Source: Streptomyces carpinensis
GTDB taxonomy: Bacteria > Actinomycetota > Actinomycetes > Streptomycetales > Streptomycetaceae
Direction of reading: 5' to 3'
Assembly: GCF_002154505.1 (NCBI RefSeq)
Contig: NZ_MUBM01000072.1
Location: 1 to 56,555, forward strand
Length of the DNA stretch: 56,555 nt
The notes below the pieces were generated by a model. That model searched no databases. It saw only the letters and a list, made by a program, of their open reading frames with translations, and had not been told where the DNA came from. The translations under genes and the position numbers were made by a program. Shown here piece by piece: positions 1 through 8,883 of the stretch. The stretch's first letter is position 1. Every line of letters starts with the position of its first letter.

Positions 1-2
1 TC

Positions 3-131
3 TTCGGCGGCTTCGGCGCGGCGTGGCGCGGCGCCTTCGTGGGCGGCGAGCTGCTGGTACGGGCGGTGACCCAGGGGGCGGCGGGGGAGCGGCTGCCGGG
101 GAACTTCCCGGAGTACCAGCTGATGCCGTAG
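3..131 (+). CDS. 3' end of an unidentified gene
   Basis: An open frame enters from the left edge and stops at TAG 129-131, giving the last 42 residues of a protein that ends NFPEYQLMP. The fragment is Gly/Ala-rich with a possible helix ([20 protein letters not shown]). Its codons end mostly in G or C, as in real genes here. I do not recognise the family, and the N-terminal part lies outside the window. Confidence 0.5.
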   Translation, partial: FGGFGAAWRGAFVGGELLVRAVTQGAAGERLPGNFPEYQLMP

Positions 132-258
132 CGGGCCACCGCGAGCGGCGCGGTGCCGGTGGGTGAGCACTTCCTCACGTGGGGTGACGTGCGTGTGGCG
201 TGTCACGGGAGGTGGCGCGCACCCCTCCGCCTCCACCGCCCGGGGCACGGATACGCAG

Positions 259-288
259 GTGAAAGCCACTCCGAAAGCTTGGTATTGT
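259..288 (+). promoter_or_regulatory. Possible promoter of tRNA-Leu
   Basis: GTGAAA (259-264) and TATTGT (283-288) are 18 bp apart and lie about 50 bp upstream of the tRNA, in an AT-richer patch of an otherwise GC-rich gap (132-336) where I see no gene. This is pattern inference only. Confidence 0.3.
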
Positions 289-336
289 TGTGTCTGTCGC
301 CGCGGGGAAGAGTCCCGGTCAGGCGGCAGACACCTG

Positions 337-421
337 GTCCGGGTGGCGGAATGGCAGACGCGCTAGCTTGAGGTGCTAGTGCCCTTTATCGGGCGTGGGG
401 GTTCAAGTCCCCCCTCGGACA
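337..421 (+). tRNA. tRNA-Leu (anticodon GAG)
   Basis: The acceptor stem GTCCGGG (337-343) pairs with CTCGGAC (414-420), with one G-T pair, and A421 is the discriminator. The anticodon stem CTAGC/GCTAG closes the loop TTGAGGT, giving anticodon GAG. A long variable arm (GCCCTTTATCGGGC) marks a class II tRNA. The T arm is GGGGG-TTCAAGT-CCCCC. No CCA is encoded, as is common in actinobacteria. I looked for a copy of the 3' end elsewhere in the window, which would mark an integrated element, and found none. Confidence 0.95.
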
Positions 422-442
422 CTCGCCATAGCGATACGGAAG

Positions 443-474
443 CGAGGGCCTCGACCTTACGGTCGTGGTCCTCG
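443..474 (+). terminator. Terminator after tRNA-Leu
   Basis: A hairpin with arms CGAGGGCC-TCGACC and GGTCG-TGGTCCTCG around the loop TTAC begins 21 bp after the tRNA and is followed by TTGTAT. The rest of the gap to 838 holds no gene I can support. Confidence 0.6.
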
Positions 475-838
475 TTGTATGTCCCAGGTGGTGGAGATGC
501 CCAAGACCTCTTGAGAGCGGGCCCTTCTGCCCGGCGCCGTCTGCGCGCGGCTTGAGTTGTCTGCCATCGGCTACCTCGGTCGGAAGACGCTCCTCGCGGA
601 GCTCAGCAACCGTGATCGCGTCCTCGGTGGCACGCGTGAGGAAGCGGATTGCCTCGCGTAGCTCCGCCCTGCGGGAAGTACCCCGTGATCGTAAGGCTGT
701 GGGAGGACTCCTCACTCCCGCAGAACGGGGGAACCTCAGACGAGCCGAAGTCAGTGTGCAGCGATGCCCCTGGCGTGCGGGAAGACGCCCTCAGGTGGCG
801 GGTGTAACGGTCGATTGCGTGGTGTGCGCGTGATGCGC

Positions 839-1960
839 TCAGCGGGTCGGCGACCGTCGGACGGAGAGGACCGCCACGTCGTCGTGCTGGCCTCCCTCCC
901 CGGCGAACACGCGCGAGTCGTCGTAGAGGGCGCGCGGCAGGTCGGTGGGCGAGAGAGTTGCACGCTGGGTGAGGCGTTCGGTGAGGGGGTAGAACGTGCC
1001 GTCGGCAGCGCGCGTCTCGGTGAGCCCGTCTGTGGTCAGCAGCAGAGTCGCGCCGGGTGGGAAGGCGAACCAGTCGACGGTCGCGGGTTCGGCGGCGAGT
1101 TCAGCGAGACCGAGGGGGACGCCGGCTGCGAGCGCCGGCATAGTGACGGTGGCATCGTGCACCAACTGCGGGAGAATGTGTCCGCAGTTGATGACTTGCA
1201 CCTCTTCGTGCCCGTCGACGTTGACGATGAGCGCTGTGACGAACCGTTCGTCGTCGCCGGTCTGCGCGGCGTAGGAGTTGTGCCGTACGACAGAGGCATC
1301 GAGGGCATCGACGAGGGCGGTCAGGGTGGGTTCTCGGTGGGCCGTCGCACGGAAGGTGCCGATGACGGCGAACGCGGCGCCGACCGCAGGCAGGCCCTTG
1401 CCCTGGACATCGCCGATCAGAACCCGGGTTCCCCACGGAGAGACGACGACGTCGTAGATGTCGCCGCCGACGAGCCGGTCCTCCTGTACGGGCTCGTACA
1501 CTCCGTCCACCAGGACGTCGTCGGTGAGCATGGGAAGAGGGCGCAGGATCTGGCGCTGCATCGCTGTCGCGGTGGAGCGCAGTCGCAGCATCTCGTGCTC
1601 GCGGCTGATCCGACGGTGGCAGGTGTAGACGGACGCCGCGCCCAGGGCGAGGGTGAGCAGCACCATGAGGATCCTGTCGAGCCACGGCCGCCCGTCACCG
1701 TGCCGGACCAGCATGGTGACGATGACCACAAGTGTGGTCCACGCAAACACGAACTTCGTCTGGCGTACGGTGCCCAGCGCTGACACCGCTCCCGGCAGGA
1801 ATACAAGGAGCCCGAGAAGCCACACCGGGGACTCGGACAGGGCACCGAGGACCATCACCAGGGCCGTCATTGCCACCACACCGATCAATACTTCGGTGTC
1901 GCGAGGTGGTTCGACGGCCTCGAAGGGACGAGCGAAACTCTTCGGATGCTTACGGGGCAC
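839..1960 (-). CDS. Membrane PP2C-type (SpoIIE/RsbU-like) serine phosphatase
   Basis: This 373-residue protein has about four membrane segments (roughly 24-42, 46-64, 68-85 and 95-113), a short basic linker near 116-130, then a PP2C/SpoIIE catalytic domain. Metal-binding motifs are visible: VGGDIYD (164-170), IGDVQGKG (182-189), TTDGLTE and a terminal DDVAVLSV. Family members dephosphorylate anti-anti-sigma proteins in partner-switching modules, but no kinase or STAS partner is adjacent, so the target is unknown. The start is GTG 1960, preceded by GGGAGGT. An upstream extension in the same frame is low-complexity and was rejected. The gap 1961-2307 shows no gene; a perfect palindrome GACCGTACGGTC lies at 2293-2304. 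Confidence 0.85.
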   Translation of the reverse strand: MPRKHPKSFARPFEAVEPPRDTEVLIGVVAMTALVMVLGALSESPVWLLGLLVFLPGAVSALGTVRQTKFVFAWTTLVVIVTMLVRHGDGRPWLDRILMVLLTLALGAASVYTCHRRISREHEMLRLRSTATAMQRQILRPLPMLTDDVLVDGVYEPVQEDRLVGGDIYDVVVSPWGTRVLIGDVQGKGLPAVGAAFAVIGTFRATAHREPTLTALVDALDASVVRHNSYAAQTGDDERFVTALIVNVDGHEEVQVINCGHILPQLVHDATVTMPALAAGVPLGLAELAAEPATVDWFAFPPGATLLLTTDGLTETRAADGTFYPLTERLTQRATLSPTDLPRALYDDSRVFAGEGGQHDDVAVLSVRRSPTR

Positions 1961-2307
1961 GGGACCTCCCGGGCAGACGGTGCACTCCCCGTACGGTAAG
2001 CAGTCCCGGCCGTCGGCGAGCCGCGCCCTGCCGGACACAGTCCCTGCGCCGTGACCAGCGCTGCATGCAGGCTGCACGGCCCGTGCACTCCTTCGGTGGC
2101 TCCCGCTGCTCCAGATGGCCGGGCTGGTCCGGAGGAAGCCATCGGACCATGGCAACGCTGTCCGCGCTGTTCCCACGACGCCGTTGGGCACGCGCGCTCC
2201 CGGTCATGCCCGCGACCCTGCTCGCGTGGCAGCGCAGGCTCATCGCGGTCGGGCGACTGGCCGGGCGGGCTGCCTGTTACGGAAGTCCGCCCGACCGTAC
2301 GGTCTGG

Positions 2308-5300
2308 CTACCGCACGTCGTAGGCGCGCTTGATGGTCTGGGTGACCGCGTTGCCGTTGGCGTCGGTGAAGGTGGCCTTCATCGTGACCTCCTTGCCGGA
2401 CCCGCCGGTGTGGTCGAGGACGGCCGTCCACTTGCCGTCCTGCTGCTCGGTCGGCGCCTGGGTCCAGGTGGTGCCGCCGTCGTAGGAGTAGGACAGCGAG
2501 GCCGCCTTGATCGCGGCCGGGGTGTACCCCGCGTGGCCCTCGACCGACAGGCCGACCCTGATGCCGCTCTGCGCGGGCAGGGTGTTCAGGCCGTCCACCG
2601 GCATGTCGTACGCCGGGAAGAGGATCGGCAGGCCGCGCGAGTAGACGTCCGGCTCCCGGTGGGAGCGGAAGCTCCAGGTGGTGGTGACGGCGGTGGAGCG
2701 CAGCCAGTTCCGGTCCGAGGTCGGGATCTTCTCCAGGTTCTGGGTGAGCTCGTACGCGGAGTCCTCGTCCGGCACCCTGAACACGCCGTCCGGCCAGGCG
2801 CTGGTGGCGATCTGCTCACCGTTGCGCTTCAGCACCAGGTTGCCGAGGTCGCCGAACGACCCGCCGGAGGACCAGTGGTCGCCGGAACCGTCGAGCCAGA
2901 GTGCGGTCTGGATGCCGATCAGGTCGCCCTGCCGCTCGGCGGCCAGCATCAGGTTGCCGTCGGCGTCGCGTGGCGCGGCCGGCCGCAGGGGGCCGCCGTA
3001 CCACTCCTCGGCGCCGCGCTGTCCAGCCTGGTAGGTGCGCTCGTGGTCGCTCATGAACGCGGCGAACGGGAAGCTGGTCATCGCGCCGTGGTACCAGACG
3101 TCGTCGCCGGTCGTGTAGTAGGCGGTGCGGGTACCGGGCACATGGACCGTGCCGAACGGGCTCACGGGGACGTAGGCGCTGCCGCTCCAGGAGGGGCGGA
3201 TGAACATCGCGTCGATGTAGTCGCCCTCCTTGCCCATGGCCTTCCACGTCTCGGTGACCTGGGCCAGCTCCGAGTCCTTGGGCTTGTAGACCTGGTCGGA
3301 CTGCAGCGGACCCTGGGTCGGGAACGACAGGTTGTAGACGTAGGACGAGCCGTTCTCGGAGCCGGTCGCCCGCCAGGTGGGCCGGAACTCGAAGGTGCCG
3401 TTCTTGGCACGTCCGTCGACGTCCGCGTAGAACTTCTGGACGGTGTTGGCGGCCGTGAGCGATCCGGTGATCTGCCACGTGTCGTCCCACGTGCGGGCGT
3501 AGCTGAACGTGGTGTTGCCCACCGTCGAGGGGCGGTCGGTGCGCAGGCTCAGCCGGTGGGCCTTGCGGGCGTCGAGGACGACGGTCGTGTCACGGGTGAT
3601 CCGAAGCTGCGGGCGCGCGAGGTAGCTGACCGATTCGGCTGCGTTGTTCGCGTCGTACGTCGCCACGAAGCTGCTGAGGGAATAGTCGCCCGGGCGCACG
3701 CGGTACGTCTGGTCGGTGGCACCCGAGTTGCTGCGGCGCTCGCCCTTGTTGGTGTCGAGGCTGACGAGGTCCAGGGAGGACGTGCCGGTCGCGGGCTTGC
3801 CGTTGCGGTCGACGGCCTCGACCCGGAGGGTGACCGTCTTCGGCTGGACGTAGAGCGTGACGGGCACGGAGACGTGCACATCGCTGCCGGTGGCCAGGAT
3901 CCGACCGGTGACCGCACCGTACTGGGCGTCCTTCAGAGGAACGGTGGGATCGATCCGCAGCGGCACCTGAGCGGTGGCCCCTGCGGGGATCCTCACCTTG
4001 CCCTCCTCCAGCTTGACGATGCCGGAGTCCACATCGCTGCCGTCGTTGCCGTGTACGCCGCTGACCTCCAGGCTCAGGGTGAGGTCGTTGCCGCTGGTGT
4101 TGGTGAAGGGCACCTGCACGGTGGCGCGGTCCGAGGCATCCTGCGGCCAGTTGTAGCTGCCGGCCTGGACGGCGGGCGCGGAGAGCACCTTCTGGTTCAC
4201 CGCACCGAACACATCGAGGACCCCACCACCGGTCTGGTCGGCGTCGGCGACCTTGCCGCCGGTGCGAGCTGAGGAGACCAGGGCGACCTTGATCTGCTGT
4301 GCGGTCCAGTCCGGGTGGGCCTGGCGGACGACGGCCGCGGCGCCCGCGACATGTGGGGTTGCCATGGAGGTGCCGGACATCGTCCGGTAGGCGTAGATGC
4401 CGCGGCCGCCTGCGTTGGCCGCCGAGATGTCGACGCCGGGAGCGGCGATCTCCGGCTTGAGGGTGTGGGTGACGGCCACGGGACCGCGGCTGGAGAATCC
4501 AGCGGTGGTGTCGTCGCGGTCGACGGCACCGACGGTCAGCACGCCGGGCACGCAGCCGGGCGAGGAGACGGTCTCGGTGTTCGGGCCGGCGTTGCCGGCG
4601 GCGACGACGAACAACGTGTGGGTGTTCTGCGACAGCTGCTTCGTGGCCTGGGCCATCGGGTCGCTGCAGTCGCCGATCGTGGGGTTGCCCAGGCTCATGG
4701 AGACCACGTCGGCCTGCTGGTCGACGGCCCACTGCATACCCGCGATGATCCAGGAGTCCAGGCCGTAGCCTTGGTCGTTGAGAACCTTGCCGATGAGCAG
4801 GGAGGAACCGGGGGCGACCCCCTTCTTGCGGCCGTCACTGGCCGCTCCGGACCCGCCGACCGTGGAGGCGGTGTGGGTGCCGTGGCCCACCCGGTCGTCG
4901 GTCGTCTTTGAGTCCGTGAAGTTCCTGGACTCGGCGACCCGGCCCACCAGGTCGGGGTGCTCGGCGTCCACCCCTGTGTCCAGTACGGCGACCTTGGTGC
5001 CCTTGCCGTCGTAGCCGGCCGTCCAGGCCTCCGGCGCGTGCACCTGCGCGGTGGACCGGTCCAGTGTGGCCTCGACCTTGCCGTCCAGCCACAGCTTGTT
5101 CACCGTGGAACCGGTACGTGAGCGGGTGTTGGTGATGTCCTGCCAGAAGGTGGCGGCCGTTTCCTTGCTCGCCCTGAAGGCGACGCCGTTGACAGCTGGG
5201 AGGTTCAGGCTCGGCTCGGCCCCGCGAGGAGCCGCCGGCGCCCTGTCGGCGACGTTCACGCTGTTCCGGTAGGTGGCGATGAGCGGCAGCGTGTAGGTGT

Positions 5301-5697
5301 GTGTGTCGTCGTATCCCTGGCGGATGAGCCCAGTGACGTTGAACAACTGCTCGTCGACCCTGCCCTCGGCGACCGCCTGGGAGGCGTTCTCCGGGTAGAC
5401 GTAGAGGTCCTTGCCCAACTGATAGGTCTGGGCCATCGGCTGTGTGCCGTCCTCGCGGGGCAGCACGGCCGCCGAACTGCGGCCCGAGGTGTCCGTGGTC
5501 ACCAGTACCTTGTCGCCGGTGACGAGGGTGACCGTCACCTGCTTGCCGCCTGTTGCCGCGGTTGCGCTGCCGACGACGGGTCTCGTCCCCGGAGTTCCGT
5601 CAGGTGGCGTGTCCGCCGCCCCGGAAGGCGCGACGGCGGTGACGGCCAGGACGGTGGCGGTCGCCGCGCCCAAGGCCATACGGGTTATGAGGCGCAT
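2308..5697 (-). CDS. Secreted subtilisin-like serine peptidase (S8), about 1129 aa
   Basis: A Sec signal peptide (MRLITRMALG, hydrophobic core to about 26, cleavage near PSGAA-DT) precedes a propeptide-like region and a full S8 domain. The triad is Asp240 (VAVLDTG), His272 (GHGTHTAS) and Ser444 (SGTSMATPH), with oxyanion Asn369 (AAGNAG). About 600 residues of beta-rich sequence follow, probably Ig- or jelly-roll-like folds for substrate binding or wall contact. It should be an extracellular endoprotease. ATG 5697 has AGGAG five bases upstream. The regulator at 6080-7108 lies just upstream on the same strand, and a similar regulator accompanies the other large peptidase at 49797. The gap 5698-6079 has no gene; it must hold this gene's promoter. 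Confidence 0.93.
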   Translation of the reverse strand: MRLITRMALGAATATVLAVTAVAPSGAADTPPDGTPGTRPVVGSATAATGGKQVTVTLVTGDKVLVTTDTSGRSSAAVLPREDGTQPMAQTYQLGKDLYVYPENASQAVAEGRVDEQLFNVTGLIRQGYDDTHTYTLPLIATYRNSVNVADRAPAAPRGAEPSLNLPAVNGVAFRASKETAATFWQDITNTRSRTGSTVNKLWLDGKVEATLDRSTAQVHAPEAWTAGYDGKGTKVAVLDTGVDAEHPDLVGRVAESRNFTDSKTTDDRVGHGTHTASTVGGSGAASDGRKKGVAPGSSLLIGKVLNDQGYGLDSWIIAGMQWAVDQQADVVSMSLGNPTIGDCSDPMAQATKQLSQNTHTLFVVAAGNAGPNTETVSSPGCVPGVLTVGAVDRDDTTAGFSSRGPVAVTHTLKPEIAAPGVDISAANAGGRGIYAYRTMSGTSMATPHVAGAAAVVRQAHPDWTAQQIKVALVSSARTGGKVADADQTGGGVLDVFGAVNQKVLSAPAVQAGSYNWPQDASDRATVQVPFTNTSGNDLTLSLEVSGVHGNDGSDVDSGIVKLEEGKVRIPAGATAQVPLRIDPTVPLKDAQYGAVTGRILATGSDVHVSVPVTLYVQPKTVTLRVEAVDRNGKPATGTSSLDLVSLDTNKGERRSNSGATDQTYRVRPGDYSLSSFVATYDANNAAESVSYLARPQLRITRDTTVVLDARKAHRLSLRTDRPSTVGNTTFSYARTWDDTWQITGSLTAANTVQKFYADVDGRAKNGTFEFRPTWRATGSENGSSYVYNLSFPTQGPLQSDQVYKPKDSELAQVTETWKAMGKEGDYIDAMFIRPSWSGSAYVPVSPFGTVHVPGTRTAYYTTGDDVWYHGAMTSFPFAAFMSDHERTYQAGQRGAEEWYGGPLRPAAPRDADGNLMLAAERQGDLIGIQTALWLDGSGDHWSSGGSFGDLGNLVLKRNGEQIATSAWPDGVFRVPDEDSAYELTQNLEKIPTSDRNWLRSTAVTTTWSFRSHREPDVYSRGLPILFPAYDMPVDGLNTLPAQSGIRVGLSVEGHAGYTPAAIKAASLSYSYDGGTTWTQAPTEQQDGKWTAVLDHTGGSGKEVTMKATFTDANGNAVTQTIKRAYDVR

Positions 5698-6079
5698 GAA
5701 ACTCCTAGTTGCCGCAGTGAACGTGCCGTGCTTGGGCTGCAGCCTGGCAGACCTGCGGATCACGTGGGGACGTCGGGCGCGGCGGGTTTCCCGCATGACG
5801 GGTTTCCGTCAGCAGGTCACATTGCTTGACTCGCCCGCACGGTGACGGTCGGGAATTGGCCGGTCGAGGTAGGCCCGGCCGACACGACGTTCGCCCAGTG
5901 ATCTTGCTTGAGAAAGACGCGGGCGCATCTTCGCTACCCCGGCCGGCAAGTACGTCCCGGACGTAGGCTCCGCGCTCCGCCTCCCGGAGGCTCTGTGTGA
6001 GTCCCGCGTGAGCTGGCGGCGACCCTCGCAGGGCGCCACCGACAGAGGCAGACTCCTCGCGGGCCTCAGACAGACGTGG

Positions 6080-7108
6080 TCAAAGCCAGCCCGCACGTGC
6101 GGCGTGCCACCCGAGTTGCAGACGCGAATCCGCGCCGGCAAGGTCCATCAGACGGCGTGTCCTTCTCTCCACGGTCCGTATCGAGAGGCCGAGTTGGGAG
6201 GCGGCCCGCCGGTCGGAGAATCCTGCCAGCAGCAAGGCGAGGACTTCGAGTTCCCCCTGGGTCGGGTGCTGATCAACCGTCGGCTCCGCGCGCACACCCG
6301 TGGTGGTCGTGTGCAGCGGCCGGGCCTGGGCCCATTCCTTCTCGAAGAGATGGACCAGAGCCGTCAGCAGGCCGCTGCGGTGCACCACGATCGCGCTCGG
6401 CTCGCCGCCGGAGTCGGCCGTGTCCAGCGGTACCATGGCGCGCTCCCGGTCCGAGACGACCATTTTCAGTGGCAGCGAGTCGACCAGGCGAATCTCGAGG
6501 CCTGCCGTGATGGCCGCGCGCACGTCCCTTGCTAGGTCGGGACCGTCGAGGTAGTCCCTGGCCGCCACGACCCGGAAGTCGACTCCGCGATCCAGAGCGA
6601 AACCCTCCGATACGTCGGTGTCCTCGCGCGGCACCGCGACGGGCGCGCCGACGAGGAAGAGGAGCAGCTCCCGCTGGGCTCCGCGCTGCAGTTGATGGAA
6701 CCGGTGGGCGACTTGCTCCACACCGACCACCACCTCCACGACACCGGCCGCGGACTGTACGGCGGTATTGCGGTACTGCTCGATGAGCACGGAGAACGCG
6801 CTCTCGGCCTGGTGCAGAGCATTGCGCTGTTCGACCAGGAACGGGGCCAGGGCCACCGAAGGCGGTGTGAGCCGGTAGCGGACGAACTGGGACCCGGTCG
6901 GCTGCCCGACCGGGCCCGATTCCTCATGCTCCGGCTGGGGGGCGACCGACACCAAGCCTCGCGTCTCCATGTCCGCCAGGACACGGGCGGTCTCGGCCGC
7001 CGCGATTCCGGTGCTCCGGGCGAGGTCATGCGCGGAGGCCGTCGGCTGGGCCATCAGTGCCGTGTAGACGGCTTCCTCGGTCGGCCCCAGTCCCAGGGCC
7101 TGCAGCAT
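6080..7108 (-). CDS. TrmB-type wHTH / LuxR C-terminal HTH regulator
   Basis: This 342-residue protein opens with a TrmB-like winged helix (LGPTEEAVYTAL, then a recognition region near 25-55). A central domain resembling a phospholipase-D-like sensor fold follows, and a LuxR-type HTH ends the protein (LALLLAGFSDRRAASQLGLS, then RTVERRTRRLMDLAG, ending WHAARAGWL). ATG 7108 has AGGAGG upstream. No response-regulator receiver domain is present, so it should respond to a ligand or protein. It is paralogous to 54067-55080, and each sits beside a secreted peptidase gene, which points to local control of the peptidase. The gap 7109-7359 holds no gene. Confidence 0.8.
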   Translation of the reverse strand: MLQALGLGPTEEAVYTALMAQPTASAHDLARSTGIAAAETARVLADMETRGLVSVAPQPEHEESGPVGQPTGSQFVRYRLTPPSVALAPFLVEQRNALHQAESAFSVLIEQYRNTAVQSAAGVVEVVVGVEQVAHRFHQLQRGAQRELLLFLVGAPVAVPREDTDVSEGFALDRGVDFRVVAARDYLDGPDLARDVRAAITAGLEIRLVDSLPLKMVVSDRERAMVPLDTADSGGEPSAIVVHRSGLLTALVHLFEKEWAQARPLHTTTTGVRAEPTVDQHPTQGELEVLALLLAGFSDRRAASQLGLSIRTVERRTRRLMDLAGADSRLQLGWHAARAGWL

Positions 7109-7359
7109 CCGGTCCTCCTCGCGGGGCAACTGCGGTGGTCGGTCCTTACCGCAGCTCGCGTGGACCGAGCGGATTCGTGTCACCCGAACCCTATCCCGCT
7201 GTCCGGCCTCGGCATCGTGCCCGACGGCCTCCTCCGGAGTTGGAACATGACAGCTAGTCAGGGTGTCCTCCAGCCCCGAGCTCGTCGCGATCCACACCGG
7301 GAACAGCGTTTGTGATCGGCGGACGCCGCTACGCTGACCTGCGCCGGCTCGCAACCACA

Positions 7360-8883
7360 TCACGGTGACGTTCGAGTCCGGTTCCCGGAGGTCTGGGGCG
7401 TGACGACGATCTCACGCTTGAGGATCTTGCCCGTCGCCCCTTTGGGCAGTGCGTCGGCGAAGGTGACGATCCTTGGGTACTTGTAGGCGGCCACCCGCTG
7501 TTTGACGTAGTCACGCACCTGGTCGGGCGTGGTCCGCGCACCGGGTCGGAGGGTGACCACGGCTGCGACCTCCTCCCCATGGATCTCGTGCGGCACGCCG
7601 ACAACTGCGGCTTCGGCCACGGCGGGGTGTTCGTAGAGCACCTCCTCGATCTCGCGCGGGTAGACGTTGTATCCGCCGCGGATGATGAGGTCCTTCTTCC
7701 GGTCGACGATGAAGTAGTAGCCGTCTTCGTCGACACGGGCGAGATCGCCGCTGTGGAACCATCCGTCGCGGATGGCTTCCGCGGTCGCACGCGGCCGGTT
7801 CCAGTAGCCCTTCATGACGTTCTCGCCGCGGATCGCGAGCTCACCGACGCCGCCAGGGCCCACGGGCGTGCCATCGTCCGTGACGAGTTTCAGTTCGACT
7901 CCGCGGACGGCCAGGCCGATCGAGCCGGCCTTGCGCGGCCTGTCCGGGGGATTGAAGGCGGCGACCGGCGAAGTCTCCGAGAGCCCGTATCCCTCGAGCA
8001 CAGTGACGCCGAATTCGCGTTCGAAGGCGTGCAGTACCTCGACCGGCAGGGACGCTCCACCGGACACGGCCAGATGAAGCCGGGAGAGGTCGTCACCGTC
8101 GCGGATACCGGCGTGAAGCAGGGCCGTGTACATCGTGGGAACCCCCAGGAAGACGGTGACCCCGTCCCGGTGCATGATCTTCAGTGCCTTGACCGGATCG
8201 AACCGTGGCAGCAAGGTCAACGTGGCGCCCGCGGCGACGGCGGTGTTCAGAGCGCAGGTCTGCCCGAAGGCGTGGAACAGCGGCAGGCCGCCGAACAGCA
8301 CGTCGTTCGGCCCGACATGGAGCAGGGTCTTGGCGGCGGTGGCCGCGTTGGTCATCAGGTTGCGGTGAGTCAGCTCGGCGCCCTTGGGGGTGCCCGTCGT
8401 GCCCGAGGTGTAGAGGATCACGGCGGTGTCGTTGTCCGCCCGGTCGATGATCCCCGGCATCGGTTCGGTGGTCCGCATCAGGGCGTCGAAGGCCGTCGGG
8501 TCCGTGACCACGCATTCGGCCCCGACTTCTGCCGACGCTGTGGCGACTTCGTCCTCGCACAGCGGGGACGCAAGGACGATCCGGGCTCCGGAATCCCGGA
8601 GGGCGTGCTCGATTTCACGCGCCTTCAGCAGTGGGTTCATCGGCACTACGACCGCGCCGGCCCGGAGGATTCCGTAGTACGCGACCGGAAAGTGAGCGAC
8701 GTTGGGCATGACCAACGCGACGCGGTCGCCTGCCCGCACTCCCTTGGTCCGCAACAGCGCGGCTACGCGGGAACTGATGTTGTTCAGTTCGGCATAGGTG
8801 AGGACGACGTCGTCCTGGCGGATGGCGACTCGGTTGCCCTCGGACCAGGCGGATTCTGCCAGGAGCGTGGCGAGGTTGTTCAT
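7360..8883 (-). CDS. Acyl-CoA synthetase (FadD-like, AMP-forming)
   Basis: A 507-residue ANL-superfamily enzyme that activates a carboxylic acid with ATP and CoA. The P-loop-like motif ILYTSGTTGTPKGAELTH, the YGLSETSP motif, the hinge DRKKDLIIRGGYNVYPREIE and the C-terminal catalytic lysine in LPKGATGKILKREI are all present, so it looks active. The chain length it accepts cannot be read from sequence. ATG 8883 overlaps the upstream TGA (ATGA), implying translational coupling to the oxygenase at 8880-10004. It is the second gene of the leftward operon of the AraC regulon and probably activates the regulon's substrate or an oxidised product of it. Confidence 0.88.
   Translation of the reverse strand: MNNLATLLAESAWSEGNRVAIRQDDVVLTYAELNNISSRVAALLRTKGVRAGDRVALVMPNVAHFPVAYYGILRAGAVVVPMNPLLKAREIEHALRDSGARIVLASPLCEDEVATASAEVGAECVVTDPTAFDALMRTTEPMPGIIDRADNDTAVILYTSGTTGTPKGAELTHRNLMTNAATAAKTLLHVGPNDVLFGGLPLFHAFGQTCALNTAVAAGATLTLLPRFDPVKALKIMHRDGVTVFLGVPTMYTALLHAGIRDGDDLSRLHLAVSGGASLPVEVLHAFEREFGVTVLEGYGLSETSPVAAFNPPDRPRKAGSIGLAVRGVELKLVTDDGTPVGPGGVGELAIRGENVMKGYWNRPRATAEAIRDGWFHSGDLARVDEDGYYFIVDRKKDLIIRGGYNVYPREIEEVLYEHPAVAEAAVVGVPHEIHGEEVAAVVTLRPGARTTPDQVRDYVKQRVAAYKYPRIVTFADALPKGATGKILKREIVVTPQTSGNRTRTSP

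Noticed and set aside
337..421. tRNA-Leu as an attachment site for an integrated element
   Set aside because: No repeat of the tRNA 3' end and no intact integrase gene found in the window.
386..715. Minus-strand frame of 109 codons running into the tRNA-Leu gene and ending RGDLNPHAR
   Set aside because: The ending is the antisense of the tRNA, a common false gene. The first 70 codons have only moderate third-position GC and no recognisable family.
2293..2304. Palindrome GACCGTACGGTC as an operator
   Set aside because: It lies just downstream of the peptidase stop codon, far from either gene's start, and has no second copy in the window that I could find.
1732..4272. 846-codon plus-strand frame opposite the S8 peptidase gene
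   Set aside because: It is the antisense shadow of a GC-rich gene; the translation is Gly/Arg/Val-rich without domains.
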